A program made the position numbers and the translations under genes. From Chlamydiota bacterium (GTDB lineage: Bacteria; Auribacterota; UBA3054; B51-G9), in NCBI GenBank assembly GCA_030596365.1, contig JAUVKG010000229.1, positions 1 to 5,206 on the forward strand: 5,206 nucleotides of DNA, in the 5' to 3' direction. Of the stretch, positions 4,950 through 5,206 are shown piece after piece; position 1 is the first letter of the stretch; each line of letters opens with the position of its first letter. The notes beneath the pieces were generated by a model, which saw nothing but the letters and a program-made list of their open reading frames with translations, was not told the origin of the DNA and did not search any database.

Positions 4950-5206
4950 TCACTTCATATAAAAAACTTCCTTCAATGGAATTGCTACCGGTGAGTTATC
5001 GGGGTTGCATTCCATAATATCAGCCATATAATTCCACCATTTTTTAATCACTGAATTGTCAGGCAGGTTGGCTGAAGTATTATTATCGGTCAGCTTCTGA
5101 ACGGCAAAAAGAGTGAGAGTCTCTTCGTCAAGAAAAATACTGTAATCGGAAATTCCTGCTTTTTCCAACTCGGAACTCAACTCCGGCCAAATTTCATCAT
5201 GCCGTT
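4950..5206 (-). CDS. rhaM: L-rhamnose mutarotase, C-terminal part (5' end beyond window)
   Basis: RhaM interconverts the alpha and beta anomers of L-rhamnose, supplying the form used by rhamnose isomerase; it is a small cytoplasmic dimeric alpha/beta-barrel protein of about 104 aa in E. coli. About 84 codons are visible, from the right edge to TGA (4952-4950). Family signatures are clear: RHDEIWPELSSELEKAG, like RHNPIWPELEAVLKSHG in E. coli, keeping the catalytic His (His22 in E. coli); DYSIFLDE, keeping the substrate-binding Tyr (Tyr41); and KKWWNYMADIM then NPDNSPV and EVFYMK, keeping the WW pair (76-77) and the conserved end. The frame stays open upstream of the TTG at 5180, and conserved residues lie there, so that TTG is internal. 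Roughly 20 N-terminal residues are missing. Its genomic neighbours on the rhamnose side are not visible. Confidence 0.93.
   Translation of the reverse strand, partial: RHDEIWPELSSELEKAGISDYSIFLDEETLTLFAVQKLTDNNTSANLPDNSVIKKWWNYMADIMECNPDNSPVAIPLKEVFYMK

Noticed and set aside
4950..5180. rhaM starting at the TTG at 5180
   Set aside because: The frame stays open to the right edge and encodes conserved family residues there, including the catalytic His, so this TTG is an internal Leu codon.

Overview
This AT-rich window carries the core of a type IV pilus (T4P) assembly cluster on the + strand, followed by the 3' part of an L-rhamnose mutarotase gene on the - strand. A complete inner-membrane alignment complex and an outer-membrane secretin are both present, so the host is a diderm bacterium. 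Low GC, a PilMNOPQ-type operon with a short secretin, rhamnose catabolism and many intergenic repeats would suit several diderm phyla, for example Lentisphaerota or other PVC relatives. That placement is a weak inference; nothing in the window fixes the taxon.

Layout. Bases 1-51 are the end of a PilM-like gene. Four tightly packed genes follow: pilN-like (56-646), pilO-like (646-1194), pilP-like (1199-1600) and the secretin pilQ (1613-3322). Gaps are 12 bases or less and one stop/start overlaps, so this is one operon. After 179 bases made almost entirely of repeats comes pilT (3502-4581), a retraction-type ATPase. The 368-base convergent region 4582-4949 has no convincing gene. It holds a 192-bp MITE-like element with perfect terminal inverted repeats and apparent TA target duplication, then a 64-bp GC-rich multi-hairpin element. 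The - strand gene rhaM (stop at 4950) runs off the right edge.

How the parts work together. In known T4P systems PilM is a cytoplasmic actin-like protein that binds the N-terminal tail of PilN. PilN and PilO are paralogous bitopic proteins that pair in the periplasm. PilP links them to the N-domains of the secretin PilQ, through which the pilus leaves the cell. PilT hydrolyses ATP to depolymerise the pilus. The extension ATPase (PilB), platform protein (PilC), pilins and prepilin peptidase are not in the window. RhaM interconverts the anomers of L-rhamnose and is functionally unrelated.

The genes are recognisable members of known families, and I see no evidence of a new multi-gene system. 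The most unusual content is in the intergenic DNA: the MITE-like element with composite termini, two structured GC-rich elements, two heptad arrays, and a possible leaderless promoter for pilT.
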